From: Phaseolus vulgaris
Lineage: Eukaryota; Streptophyta; Magnoliopsida; Fabales; Fabaceae
Assembly: GCF_000499845.2 (NCBI RefSeq)
Contig: NC_023758.2
Span: forward strand, 40,504,108 to 40,568,107
DNA length: 64,000 bases
Direction of reading: 5' to 3'
Translations under genes and position numbers: made by a program
Shown: positions 26,201 through 38,161 of the stretch, one piece after another
Numbering within the stretch: the stretch's first letter is position 1
How the letters are laid out: each line of letters starts with the position of its first letter
Notes under the pieces: model-generated
Seen by the model: only the letters and a program-made list of their open reading frames with translations
The model's database searches: none
What the model was told of the DNA's origin: nothing

Positions 26201-27348
26201 TTGTGATTTAGGAAGGTCTCTTTTACTACATTTTGGACAAATGGATGTAGCTGCTAATTATAAATATTTTATATGTTGTGTAATGCTACATGTACTGCAA
26301 CACCGAATGAGATGTTTTTTTGCCCCTTTTTTTTCTTTTAGGAAGATGAACATTTGGCAGCATGAGTTCATCTCTTTTCACTTCTGTGATCTTTCTTATT
26401 TTGTTATAAGCTTTAATTAAGTTTGTCGTATGTATTTGATATTTTTTTAACTCTTTCTTTGGTAAACAAATTGAAATCATTTTTGCAAGTTCCGAATTAT
26501 GTTAATTTTAGTACATGTTGTCTAATTCTGTTAAAAAATGTCAAATAGTTAATACCACGATGAGTCACAAAACAACATGTTACCATATCATTCAACATTT
26601 TTTATGCCAAAAATTATAAAGACAATAGTGAAGAAAAACACAAACTAAAACAATTGACATAGTTACAAGCACAAAAAGAAAATTTGAATCTTAAATATAA
26701 TATATAAGTTTTATTAAAATTTACGTATAAAAGAAATGTTTTAAATAATAAAAATTATAATTGTATTTAAAGGTCATAACCATAACACACTCATATTAAA
26801 GTGTTATAAATGGTGCGACAAACAGTATTCTACACTTTATTTTCGTTTTATCTAAATAAATAAAAAGAAAAGGAAAATTTAAAATAGATTTTATAAACTA
26901 AAATTAATTATTTTTACATAATAAAATAATTTATTTCAAAAAAACATTATAAAAGAGTTTAAGTAATTAATATAAGTTAATATTAATTTGTTTATGTTTT
27001 AAGTGTCCATATATAAAAGTTTAGATAAACAAAATGGTAACATTAAACACAAATTTACTTAATTGAAGTGGTCTTCTATAGGTATGACTTTTATGTAAAA
27101 ATAATTTGTGAAAAGTGGTTTTTGTCATTATGTACAAATTCAGCAAAGTTTAAATCGTATTTGACATTGTATTACTTTAATGTAATTTCATATGACTAAA
27201 TTCGTGTAAATTTTATATAACTAAAATATTGTGTATGATAAGGATAATTTTTAAAATTTTTTTTCACACAAATCATATTTAACACAAACTCGTAGTACTT
27301 CTGTATATATTTTTATAATAATAAAAATTTATATTCTTTGAACATATT
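20267..27348. other. Long gene-poor stretch, no supported gene
   Basis: AT-rich to about 22.4 kb, then less AT-rich from 22.4 to 25.7 kb. I scanned both strands for recognisable protein motifs, splice-linked exons, tRNA-like cloverleaves and common conserved miRNAs and found none I can defend. The less AT-rich part (22.4-25.7 kb) is where a non-coding transcript or a lineage-specific gene would most likely hide. Confidence 0.4.
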
Positions 27349-27480
27349 TTTTTTATATCAGCAATAAAAAATAAATAAATGGGAATTATTTCAGGGATGA
27401 ACCAACCCTTATACATAAATAACTAGCGTCTTACCAACCTCCAACTAAGATGGATGGTTGTTCCTTATCCATTGAGCATA
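27349..27480 (-). mobile_element. Probable LINE 3' end, minus strand
   Basis: On the minus strand the sequence reads GGTTGGTTCATCCCTGAAAT, then an AT-rich stretch ending TTATTGCTGATATAAAAAAAA. The same order (GGTTGGGATACCCCTGAAGT ... TTGTTGATAAAAAAAAA) occurs at 63.6 kb, and a TTGCTGATAAAA tail ends the LINE fragment at 46.08 kb. This supports a short, 5'-truncated LINE relic. The far boundary is a guess. Confidence 0.45.
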
Positions 27481-28829
27481 TAGATTCAAGATAATTCAAA
27501 AAACTTAATAAATACTTAATGAATCTTGCATAGTAGTTATATGAATCAGAACAAGTACAACAATTACTCGGAAAAAAATATTGATCGTTAGATGAAACAA
27601 ATTCATATTCTCTTATTTTACATAGACGTTATCCAAACTTTATGTCTAAAATATAAAAACTTGAAATTAATTTTAAAAAAATCTACTTTTTTGAAAAGTT
27701 ATATTTTTCAATTTCTACATAAATTAAGTTAAATTTATAAAAAAAAAAAATTTCATTATCTTATTTTCCATCCCATTCTTGAGAGAGAAGCATATCTGAA
27801 TATGTGATGATATAAAGTACGGTTAATTAAGACTACTGATTATTAAAATTTGATATTTGAGTGTTGGAAGCTTGAAGTTAAAAATTGTAGTGAGTTCCTT
27901 GGAAGAAGGTGTGAGAGTGTGCAAAGTAAAGAGCTTTTGTGTTTCTTCAGCAGAAGCATGTTGTGTAAAGTGTAAGAAGGCGTTTACTTTGAGTCATAAT
28001 TTTTTATTCTCTTCTTCATACATTGGTACACAATCATATATGTCCTTTGGAGCAAACAAAAGAGGCTCGAGTTTTCACACTGATGAAGACAAGTAGCATC
28101 AAGTAGAATACAGAGCCTTAGGCAGACAAACTTTGCTGTGCATGTTACATATAGTCAAGCTCGTGACAAATTAAACATGTCTTCACAACGACACAAAAGA
28201 TACTGCTATTTCATTTCGTTCTGTTATCTTAAAAATATGTCATTTTATCCATGAAATGAATCATAATTAATCTAAAAAATCCATCCAATCACTAAAAGAA
28301 TATGTTATAAAATCAATTACACTCATTTATATGTTATTAAATATACATGAAACTATATACGATATGGTAAATTGATAAGTTTAATAAATAAAATTTTATT
28401 AGAATGAACTGATTTTAATAATATATCTTAATTTTAATTTTTTTCTCAATATAAAAAATCAATTTAAAATACATGTGTATTACTTTATTATTATGTGTTA
28501 ATTTGTTATTTGAAGGCTATTTTGTGGCATATAGGTAGCTAGCTGCTACCTCATTGTCAAATGCACGCTAGTGGGCCAAAGGCAATAGTCACACGGTGGT
28601 GACTTTGAGTTTGTTTGATGTTTTCTGGCTAGTGACATCCCATGATTCATCTGCAAAACACTGTTTTACCTAACCAATATTCCAGTTCAAGAAAGAGATG
28701 TACTTTAAACAAAGTTCATTTTAGAAAGTTTTGTGCCTCTTTTACTTTTGTGATGCGGTAAACCTGGGCCATGTGTATTATTTGAATACATTATCTTATC
28801 TTTTATTATGTAAAAACATATTTATTACC
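27481..28829. other. AT-rich intergenic DNA
   Basis: No gene recognised. A 79-codon frame at 27857-28096 has a cysteine-rich start but no family resemblance, and its GTG first codon is not a plausible plant start. Confidence 0.4.
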
Positions 28830-29090
28830 TAACCAATAAGCTCATAAGTTTAGTGTATTTAAGCCTAATTCAATCCTATAAAATTGGTTTATGAGGTGAG
28901 ATTTGTACTCATTTATATACAATGAAATATTCTAATTTCTAGTCAATGTGGGATCTCCAACACACTTCCCTCACACTGAGAGTGACAGTTCATGCGTGAG
29001 ATAACATAGCGGGTGACCTAATAAGTCCAACAAACTCTCATTAGGATATACTCGAAAATGACTATAATACCATATTATAAAATAAAATAG
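28830..29090. repeat. Dispersed repeat copy (family also at 48.53-48.75 kb)
   Basis: Contains a TTTATGAGGTGAGATTTG stretch, the AATGTGGGATCTCCAACAC phrase, and AATAAGTCCAACAAACTCTC followed by ...ATAATACCAT. The phrase AAGTCCAA..AA.TCTCATTA.GATATA...ATACCAT recurs at about 48639-48695. I recognise this as a type of moderately repetitive element common in legume DNA; its superfamily is not determined and no target duplication was found. Confidence 0.5.
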
Positions 29091-29545
29091 AGATGAACAA
29101 AAGAGTAAAACTGAAGGCAAAGAAGATGAAAATAAATATCTCTAATATACAGATTGATAGATAGATACAACTAAACAAAAGTAGTGCAAGTATACGAGCA
29201 AGAGTTCTTTCACCAAATCAAAAGTGTCATAGGTAAAAAAAAAACATATTAAATATACATTATTTAATAAGTTATATTTGATTTTATACAACATATATAT
29301 TTGTAACATATAAAATACAATTTTTTCTATATACCTTATGCTCAAAATATATTTTGATGGTTCTTGATCAACATGACATCTAAATTTTTTTAAACAATTT
29401 TTTCCTCCATAAATAGTATTTATGGTCATAAAAATAATTAACTCTGCTTAGACAATATAAGTAAATACTCTTTAGTCTAATCTTGACACCAGACAATTTT
29501 TTTTTTTTTAAGTAGACCATATATATTCTACAAGGTGTAGACAAT

Positions 29546-29955
29546 TGTTCTTACAAGACCTAAACCCTGCAGAACACTTCTTCTTGTTGCAATCTTCTCG
29601 TCTTTCCGGTCTTTCGGTTAGGCTTTTTTCGGCTGCATCTCCTTTGGTCTAGAAATGATGGGGGGAGTACCTGCGAAGACACTCCGACGATCAAGTCAGA
29701 CCGAGAGCTAGGTACCAGAAAAGTAGGGAGTGAATAGTTACCTTGGGTGTTGTGCCTCTTCTACTATTTATACTGCTCTAGATGGACTATGGTTGCTATG
29801 GGCCTGCTTTAGGGTCCAAACGAAGGCCCAATTGTGCCTTAACCGTGTTTATCACCTAAGTTGGTTTGTTTATACCTAATTACGTGTTTAACTTTGCATC
29901 TTGTCGTCTAGTCGGCTTTGTCGTCTGGTCGGCCTTTCGGTCATCTGGTAGTACA
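29546..29955 (-). mobile_element. Small solo LTR, 410 bp
   Basis: Starts TGTTCTTACAAGACC and ends GGTAGTACA, so the ends are TG...CA, with a perfect 5-bp duplication ACAAT at 29541-29545 and 29956-29960. On the minus strand a TATA box (TATAAATA, 29765-29772) is followed by a leader, as in an LTR. It is clearly GC-richer than its surroundings, with repeated GTCTAGTCGGC / GTCTGGTCGGC words near the minus-strand start. No coding region or second LTR is adjacent. The parent is unknown; a TRIM or small copia-type LTR is possible. Confidence 0.78.
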
Positions 29956-29960
29956 ACAAT

Positions 29961-32900
29961 ACTTTACATATGCCTTAAAACATGTTTATTTATGTTTGTT
30001 TTTATCAAAATAAAAACTTTAATATTTTTCTCTAAAAATCTCTTATACTTTTATAATGATATATAATATAAATTTATTTGTAAGGCACGAAAATTAAATT
30101 ATATAAAAACCTTACCAATTTAAACAAGTAAGATAATATAAGACGTTAAAAGTAAAATAATTAATGGTCTTAGAAAAAAACTTTTGTTTTATTCAATTAG
30201 TTTTCGTATAAAGAAAAGTGTATTTTTAGCACGAGATTAGAAACTAAAAATAAAAACAAATAAGAATATTGCTCTCAGATAAATAAATAATTTAGATTTT
30301 TTTTTATCTTAGCTTTCACAGAAGTCGTCCAATCTTACAAAATCATTAATTTCTCCTTTTCAGTATTTAGACTAGCATATGTTGTATATTTTAATAACAC
30401 AAACTAAAAGGAGTAGCATTTTTTCTTGTGAAGTGAAATGAAAAAAAAAACAGTATACATTGAAAGAATAGATGGACCAAAAGAAAAATGCATAATATAC
30501 AGTAAACTTTAAAAAATGAAGAAAAATAAAATAAAATATGAGAATAATACAAACTACAAAAATATATACACACTGAAACAATTGTGTTCACAATAAAAAG
30601 ATATGTAGCAAAACATACTCAATAACTAGACATTGCATACAAACAGATAAGTTTAGATCATATTACTTGTACAAAATAAATAATAATAATAATTATTATT
30701 GAGATGCTGTAAAATTGAGTAAAGTACGATTCAATCCCTAAAAAGACTAACGTGGTCTTATTCATTCATGCAAAAAATTTCAAAACTTTTATTTTCTTAA
30801 TAAGTTAGTCGACTTTTTTTTGTATGAATATATAGTATGGATTTTTTAAAAAATTCTGGAGTGGACTACTTTGCATTTTATCTTCTAAACTAGTAAACCA
30901 GTAAACCTCTCGTTGATTCTAATTTTGATAAAGTTTTACACGTTAAATTAAAAAATATATATTTAAATTTATTTTATTGTTCACTATTATTCATTTTAGA
31001 GAAAAAAAATAGAATTTCATTTCAAAATTCGTCCATTACGGAATTTATTCCAAATAAAGTTTTAGATGTTAAAATTGAAAAATAGATATCGATATTATAA
31101 ACACTACACTCATATGTTCAGTTCCACTTCAATCTTGAAAATAACAAAATACTCGTATGCTCAATTCCACTCTAATCTTAAAAATAACAAAATTAAATTC
31201 CTACAAGTTGCTCCCTAAATAGAATTCCATAATTTTTTTAAAAAAACTTCCTAAAAATCAAAATTTCTATCACACACCGCAAATCTAAATCTCTTATTCA
31301 CTACAAAAAATAAAAATTCAAATTGTGAACGGAAATATGAGAAAAATAAGAGTTATTGTAAAAATCCATACTATTTACGGGAAAAATGTCTCATTGGGTT
31401 AATAAATTTTTACTTCTTCAATTAAATGTCGATAACTTTACTCACTTGTAATTTTCTTCATATGCACATGAATAGGAGCATTGATCATAGCTAAAATGTG
31501 TTACTCTTTTTAGATACTCTTTCTCAAATTCAAATGACTTCTAATTGAAATAATAATTTTATTTTGAATAATAATTATTTAGATAATAAAGGTCTTGGAA
31601 GTCTTACAGGATTACAATAGTGTAGTGGGACCCCTTAAGAATGGGTACTATATTATCCTAGTTATGTAACAATAATGCACTTAGGAACTATGGTGTTCCT
31701 TAAATATAAGAATAATTTTGAATATACGCATATTAGAATTTAATGTTGTTTAATTATGCAAATTCTTGTAAGAAGTATATTTGAAGGTAGATGGGTTTTA
31801 CTTACTGTGTTCCGTGGTGCATTAACAAAACCAAACCACCCACCAAGAATAATGAAGGAGTGCTTTAATAAAATCTCATAGAATTTCTCTAGAGTTAATT
31901 TAATTTTCTTTCCAACTCTAACTAAGGACATCACTAATTGTTGTACTTCTATCCTATTACATTCAATGTCTTTTTCAGTCATTAAATAACATCTCCAATG
32001 TAAGTGTGTTTAAAACTTCTTAAATTTAAGTATGAGGTTTGTATAAAATTCCTATTAGAACAAAATGACGAGTGTGATGGGATTCTTAAAATTAAGAAGT
32101 GTATTTTTTGTATTAGACCCTAAGTTTTAATAGTAAATAATATTTTATTTGAAATATAAATCAAATTCATTTTTTAAATTATAAATTTGTTGAAGTGTAA
32201 ATAAAGCATAAAAATATAATTTTTTTGTAACATTTTACAATTAAAGTATACCATGATTTACTTAAAACAATTTAAAGCAAAATAAAATCATAAATGAGTT
32301 TCTTATCATATTCTTATATGATAAATGTTCTAAGTATGTAATATTGTCTTCAATATAGAGTTTAGGTTTTTCTTTTACATTAAAAAAATGATAACATTTT
32401 ATTTATCACTAGCTTTCATTCCTTTTCAAAATAAAAATTTATAAGTTTTAAGTGTTTCGATACTTTCAATTGAGTTCCTCTAAAAAAAAATTGGTTAATT
32501 AAGTATTAAATTTTTTTATTAAGTTTTTATTATTTAATTTTTCTTTTAATTGGTAATATAATTATTATTTTGTCTTGTATATAATAAGAAATACGAAATG
32601 GTAGTTAATATAAAATATTTTTTTATTACTTTAATTAAAAATACGTTAGATAACGATGTTCTTAGTGAACTTTTACATTTTCACCTATAACGATCAAGTG
32701 AACATGTTCTCACCATCATTAATGTAGTTGATGGTGACATTTATTTGTTATTCAACATATTTTCAATTAAAATAATGAGAATTATTTATTATTTTTAAAT
32801 AATATTAATTTGTATTAACTATAAAATTTTACATTTCTCAATAAATAAGATAAATAAACATGATGATGGAACAAAATAACAGTCGCAACACTCAATTAAA

Positions 32901-34350
32901 AAAAAAATTAATAACAGAGACTCAATTGAAAAATAATTTTTTAATACTGAATAATTTTTTTTTAATAAATACTATAATTAAAAATATTCAAACTGATAAA
33001 AGACTTAAAACTTAATTAAATCTTAAAATAACAATAAATATCTCACTTTTTAAATTAGTAAATAACTTCAGTCTTTTAATAAATATATTTTCAACTCAAA
33101 TAAAGAGTAATTGCTTTAAAAGTGTCTCAATGCATCATTCAAATATGAAAATATAAGTGAAATTATTTTTTTAAAGGTTAAACCGACATAGACTGTGGGA
33201 CGGATAAAGTTTATTACTTCTTGAAAACATCAGTTAGTTTGAAGTCTTTCGGAATGGATAAAATTTCAGTAATTGTGGGACAAGAAAAGTTTTAATTTTT
33301 CAATAATACTTTCATTTACTATTACTACATATTAAATAAGATTGTTATTATATTTTAACTCTTTTACCAAGAGTAATCTATCGACAAAAGTAGTTTAATT
33401 TTATCGATGAGTGTAATTCATATGTTTTTAATCTTGTATGTTACAATAAAAATATAAATGATATATGACGAAAGAAATATTACTCAGAAAAAAAAAACCA
33501 CTACAATAATATAAGTATGTGTTTAATTTCTTTGAATTATGTATTAAAAAAAGTAGGATGAGAAAAGAGAGAATTAATTTAAAGAGGTGATTTATTTATT
33601 TGAAAGGAAGAAGTTGGTCGATGTGTTTTAAATGTATGTTGGGGTTGTGGTTGTGCGTGATTGATACAGAAGGCTCCTCTGCATGTACCACAAATTAAAT
33701 GGAAGTCACGAGGGAATTGATTTCTGATATACATTTATATTGGATTCACCTAACCCTGCAAACTCTGCATTTCAATTTTAACCATTGACGTATGAATATA
33801 GCATTTGATATAACGTTGAGAGTTGAAATAGGTGGAAACCATTGGTAACCCTACCAACTTGATTTATTTACATTCAAAACATAAGGTTGGGCTGTTGCCA
33901 ACCATGGCAGAAGCATTACTATATCTCAGACTGCATATCTGATGCACATTGCTTCTTCAGTGTGCCATTTTCACCGAAGCTTTTGAAAGTGATTGCTCGC
34001 AACAACCTTCCATTTCACACATAGTGTACATTTAGATGTTTGGTAGGAGGCAAGCAACTCATTTACAATTTTCCATTCATTTTACTTCCTTCTATCAACT
34101 CATCATCCACCCATCTCTTTCTACTTTCACAACACTTAATCACCAAGATCACAAATCTTTTTCCTATATAAATCGTTATATCAATACAAATTTATCAATT
34201 AGTATATATATTGATGCACTTATACAAATATAAACATATACTTATACAAATAGTGGTATTATAGAATTATTGATTTGTTAATATATTTTTTGTATGGGAA
34301 ATTTATATTTATGTAGAGGTGTAGTTGTATACGTATATTTATATTTATAT
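29961..34350. other. AT-rich gene-poor DNA
   Basis: Very AT-rich with no supported gene. The block at about 32460-33060 contains recurring CTCAATT...AAAAAA phrases and a short imperfect palindrome around 32690-32740, suggesting an unclassified repeat, but no termini could be set. Confidence 0.4.
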
Positions 34351-34693
34351 CACTATAATAAAATTATTAAATAAATTGTTATATTGACTAAATTATATAT
34401 TATTTTAGAACTAAAAAATTATTGGTATCTAATTTCTATTATTAATAAATAGTTTTTAAATTGATATCTAATTAACTACTAAAGTTTTAGCTACCTAATT
34501 TAGAATCTAAATAATTGATAATTAAAACTTTTATAGCTAATTAAATATTAATTTAAAAACTATTTATCAATAATATGAACTAATTTAGATATTAATAATT
34601 TTTTTAATATATAAAATAGTATATAACCAATAAAATAACTGATTATTTTTTGTTTTTAAAATTATTTTCTATTTAATGATTTTTATAGTAGTG
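34351..34693. mobile_element. CACTA-type MITE, 343 bp
   Basis: Left end is CACTATAATAAAATTATTAA and the right end, as complement, is CACTACTATAAAAATCATTA. It is flanked by the 3-bp duplication TAT. The interior is near-palindromic along its whole length (CTAATTAACTACTAAAG... mirrored by ...ATAGCTAATTA), with no coding capacity. Relatives occur near 48.0-48.45 kb, 57.1-57.4 kb and in NAC intron 2. Confidence 0.75.
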
Positions 34694-37600
34694 TATATTT
34701 CTAAAAGTATTAATATACTGTGTACAAGTATACTCGTATAAAATTTCCTTGATATTACTATTAGTTTAATACTAATAGATATAACACAAAATTATTTAGT
34801 AGTAAAGATATGAGAATTTAATCCCCATTTAAGTTATATATATATATAATTTTCATTTATACACCAAAAAAAATCTATTAGTCTCTTATTAAGAGCTGAT
34901 GAAAAATATAAGACTTCAGATTTTTAAAGAAAACATAACTCTTCACCTTAAAAACTTAATTTTATATTTTTTGCCATGTCTTGGCGAACATAATATTGTA
35001 ATGTAACCGATGAAATTTAAGAACATTTGAATATCTATGTTTAATTTTGTTGTTGTAAAATGAGTTCAAATCTTGATCATGTCTTTATATTGTATAGTTG
35101 TCCTAGGTTGCTGGTCTTTGACCACTTTAAATAGATATTGAATTTATTGGTTTTTCATAAACAACCTGAGTTATGGATGTTGGTGAAGTATTGAAGGTGC
35201 ATTTTTAATGCGCTTGAGTTATAGAAATGAATTGTTAATGCATGTAAGATTGAACTCTAAAACAAGGATAGAAATATTAATGTTAAAAGTTGATATACCT
35301 ATATGTAAGCCTATCTAGAATGATAAACTCATTTAGTCCAGTAATTGTTGTTGACCTAGTAAATTTTCATGCTAGTGCAAACTTGTATGGAGACTAAATC
35401 AAATCTTCAAAAGACAACCTATGCTAGGTAGATTAACTAGGTTTAGGATTTATTTTCAGTCAAAGTTACGTTTGAATATATTGGAAACTTTATCTCACTT
35501 TACTTATTTTTAAAGGATTTTGAGTTTTTTACGTTTTCAAAATTATAATACATGTTTGTTTAACAAATATAAATAATATATGCTAATTAAGATAAAAAAA
35601 AAAATCTAACTTTCACCGTGTGTTTTTATTGTTGCTTCGTTAAGTGATAAATTGTTAAGTAGCATTATGTTTTTCAAACATAACTAAGTTTTATCTAATG
35701 AAATGTAGAGATTACAGCTGATACATTTCCATTGCTTCATTCTACTTAAACAATTTAAGATTGAGGAAAATTTCAATTAAGAATTTGCATCAAACATAAA
35801 AGTAAAATCAATAAACAATAAATAAAAACAGAAAATAGAGTAAATGAAAAACGAAAGATAAAAATTGAAATTAACTAGAATTGAGTAAAACAATTAAATG
35901 GAAACTAAAAAAAAAAATTGGAATTGAAAACTAGTAAATAAAAAATTGAAATTAAAATGAGATTGCATATATGAAACAAAAATAAAGTATGCATTAAACG
36001 ATTCAAGTAATATTGTATTAGACGGTTCAAGTAAGTAATACATGAATGTATAAAGTAATAAGTAAGATAGAAACAAATTCAAAAATTATAAAGACTAAGT
36101 GCTACTATCAGTCTGTCTAGTAAAAAATCGTATGGTAAAAGTGTATAAATTATAAACGACAAAAATTGTAAAGAACCGAGATTGAAAATAAACAATAGAA
36201 TTCTTTAAAGCAAGAATTATTTTTTTTAAAAAAAGTATATCTAAATTTAAGTGTCTAATGAATTGAAATTGTAAGAACTTAGAGTAGAGAACACTACATT
36301 ACTGAAATTAAAATTGTTATTGAGATAATTGAAAGTGAAGGGAATTAAATGCATGAAATGAAATGTAAAAGTAGAAATTAAAGAATTGCAATAAAAAGAA
36401 GAAAATTTCATTTGAGAAATACGAAACATCATCCACATGTAAATTTGTAGAACAGAAGACATAAAAAAAGATAAAACATAAACAACAGCAGAAGAAACGC
36501 GAGATAAAGAGAAGAGAAAATAAAGAACTCAAATAACAAAAAATTGTATAAATTGAAAAATAGAGAACTAAACTTTAAAAACTATAAACTACAAAAGTTA
36601 ATAAAAAATAGAACCATACAAAATCTATTACAAAAAGGTCCTATTCTAGCATAGATCATGGATATTTTGTTCTGCAACTTTGAGTGATTTATTTCTTTTA
36701 GTTCAGAACTTTAATCTTCATGATCCAAGTATTCATATTGAAGTTCTCTCAACATTAGAAAACCACTCAAAAAGTACCAACTAAAAAAAATCTAAAAAAA
36801 TCATAATCGAATCAATCAGCTGATCAGACAGTCTATAAAAAAATTACAATTAAAAAAAATAATATTTTATACAAAATTTATTACAACTCTTTTTAACAAA
36901 AAAAAAACAAATTTCTATTAAAAATAAAAGATAAAAAATAAAAAAATACTTAAAAAATATAATAAATTTGTAAAAAACATGAATAATTCACGAATTATCA
37001 TTAATTCATCCCGAAGAAATTTTGTACACAATCAATAAAAAAGCTGAGAAGCTAATTAAATGTTTAGAAAATATGTTTTAACATTGTTCTAAGCAGTTAA
37101 AATCTGTTAACTGAATTTAGTTATTTATTTAATTTTTAAAATAAAAAATCACATAAATGATAGTTTTTTTTCAGATAAAAATATACTTGAAATAGTTATG
37201 CCTTTTGTTTTTAAAATTAATTTAGAATTCCGATAGTTTTTAAAGATGAAATATTTTATAAAAAGGTAAAATAATAATTTAAATAGCATATAAATAAAAT
37301 TAATACAGAAATGTAAAGGAAAAGTTGATTAAAATAGACAAATAAATAAGGAGTTTCATTGAAACTGTAAGTAAAAAGCTGGAATACAACTTCAAAGATA
37401 ATGACATTAATGTAACCAGTTATTGGAGAGTACACTTGGAAGTTGTTTACCAGAGTTAAAAGTTTTTTATTGCTCTCTTGGTATTTATCAAGAAGCGTGG
37501 AGAAACTATAAACTAAATAACAAACAACCTAGCTACTAATTCAACTTAAAAGACCTAAGTATAGTTTTCAGCAGTAGTAATGTAGATGATGCAAGAGAGG

Positions 37601-38161
37601 GAACTTGGAATCTAGAAAGTCTGCAGTCCAACTCATGAGCATTAACACAACACCAAAAGATTATACTTCAATAGAAGAATGAATGATTTTGAAGGGAACA
37701 AATTTTGGCTTCTAGCATCACCACAATATGTATGCTGAAACAAACAACAAACACCAATAGCGTATCTTCTCCTTATCTGTCCCAAACTACCTTGCAGTAG
37801 TTGTATTGAAATTACAACGACCACACTTTAATAAAAAACACAAACATTTGCTGAATGTGCTGTACTTACGTTAATTTGAGTTTAACAACAATTTAAGAGT
37901 ATGGTTAATATATTTGAATTGGGAATGTTTAATGAGTGAGAAAGAAAGAATAAGAAGTAGAGAGTGTGATTTGGTTATGGTCAAAGTGTGGAGTCTCAAA
38001 CTGGTGGTGCCAACTCAGCAGAGTAGCAGTGTGCGTGAAAAGTGACCTCAAACAGAGCCTCTCTCCCTTTCACCGTTTCCCATTCAAATAAATTGAGCAT
38101 TCACTTCACTCTCACTTCCAACACTCACCACAGCACTCTGTGTCGGAGAGGTAAGGCAAGA
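34694..38161. other. AT-rich intergenic DNA and HSL1 upstream region
   Basis: No gene is supported from 34694 to about 37380. From about 37380 to 38161 base composition becomes more balanced and must hold the HSL1 promoter and 5' leader; a GA-rich stretch lies at 37940-37970. No TATA box could be chosen with confidence. The frame extends in phase upstream of the HSL1 ATG to 38042 but without an ATG, so it is probably leader. Confidence 0.45.

Noticed and set aside
27857..28096. 79-codon frame with a cysteine-rich start
   Set aside because: No ATG at the start of the frame, no family resemblance, and no splice-linked neighbours seen.
38042..38161. In-frame N-terminal extension of HSL1
   Set aside because: It starts with GTG rather than ATG, and the ATG at 38162 gives a proper signal peptide and the family's normal length.
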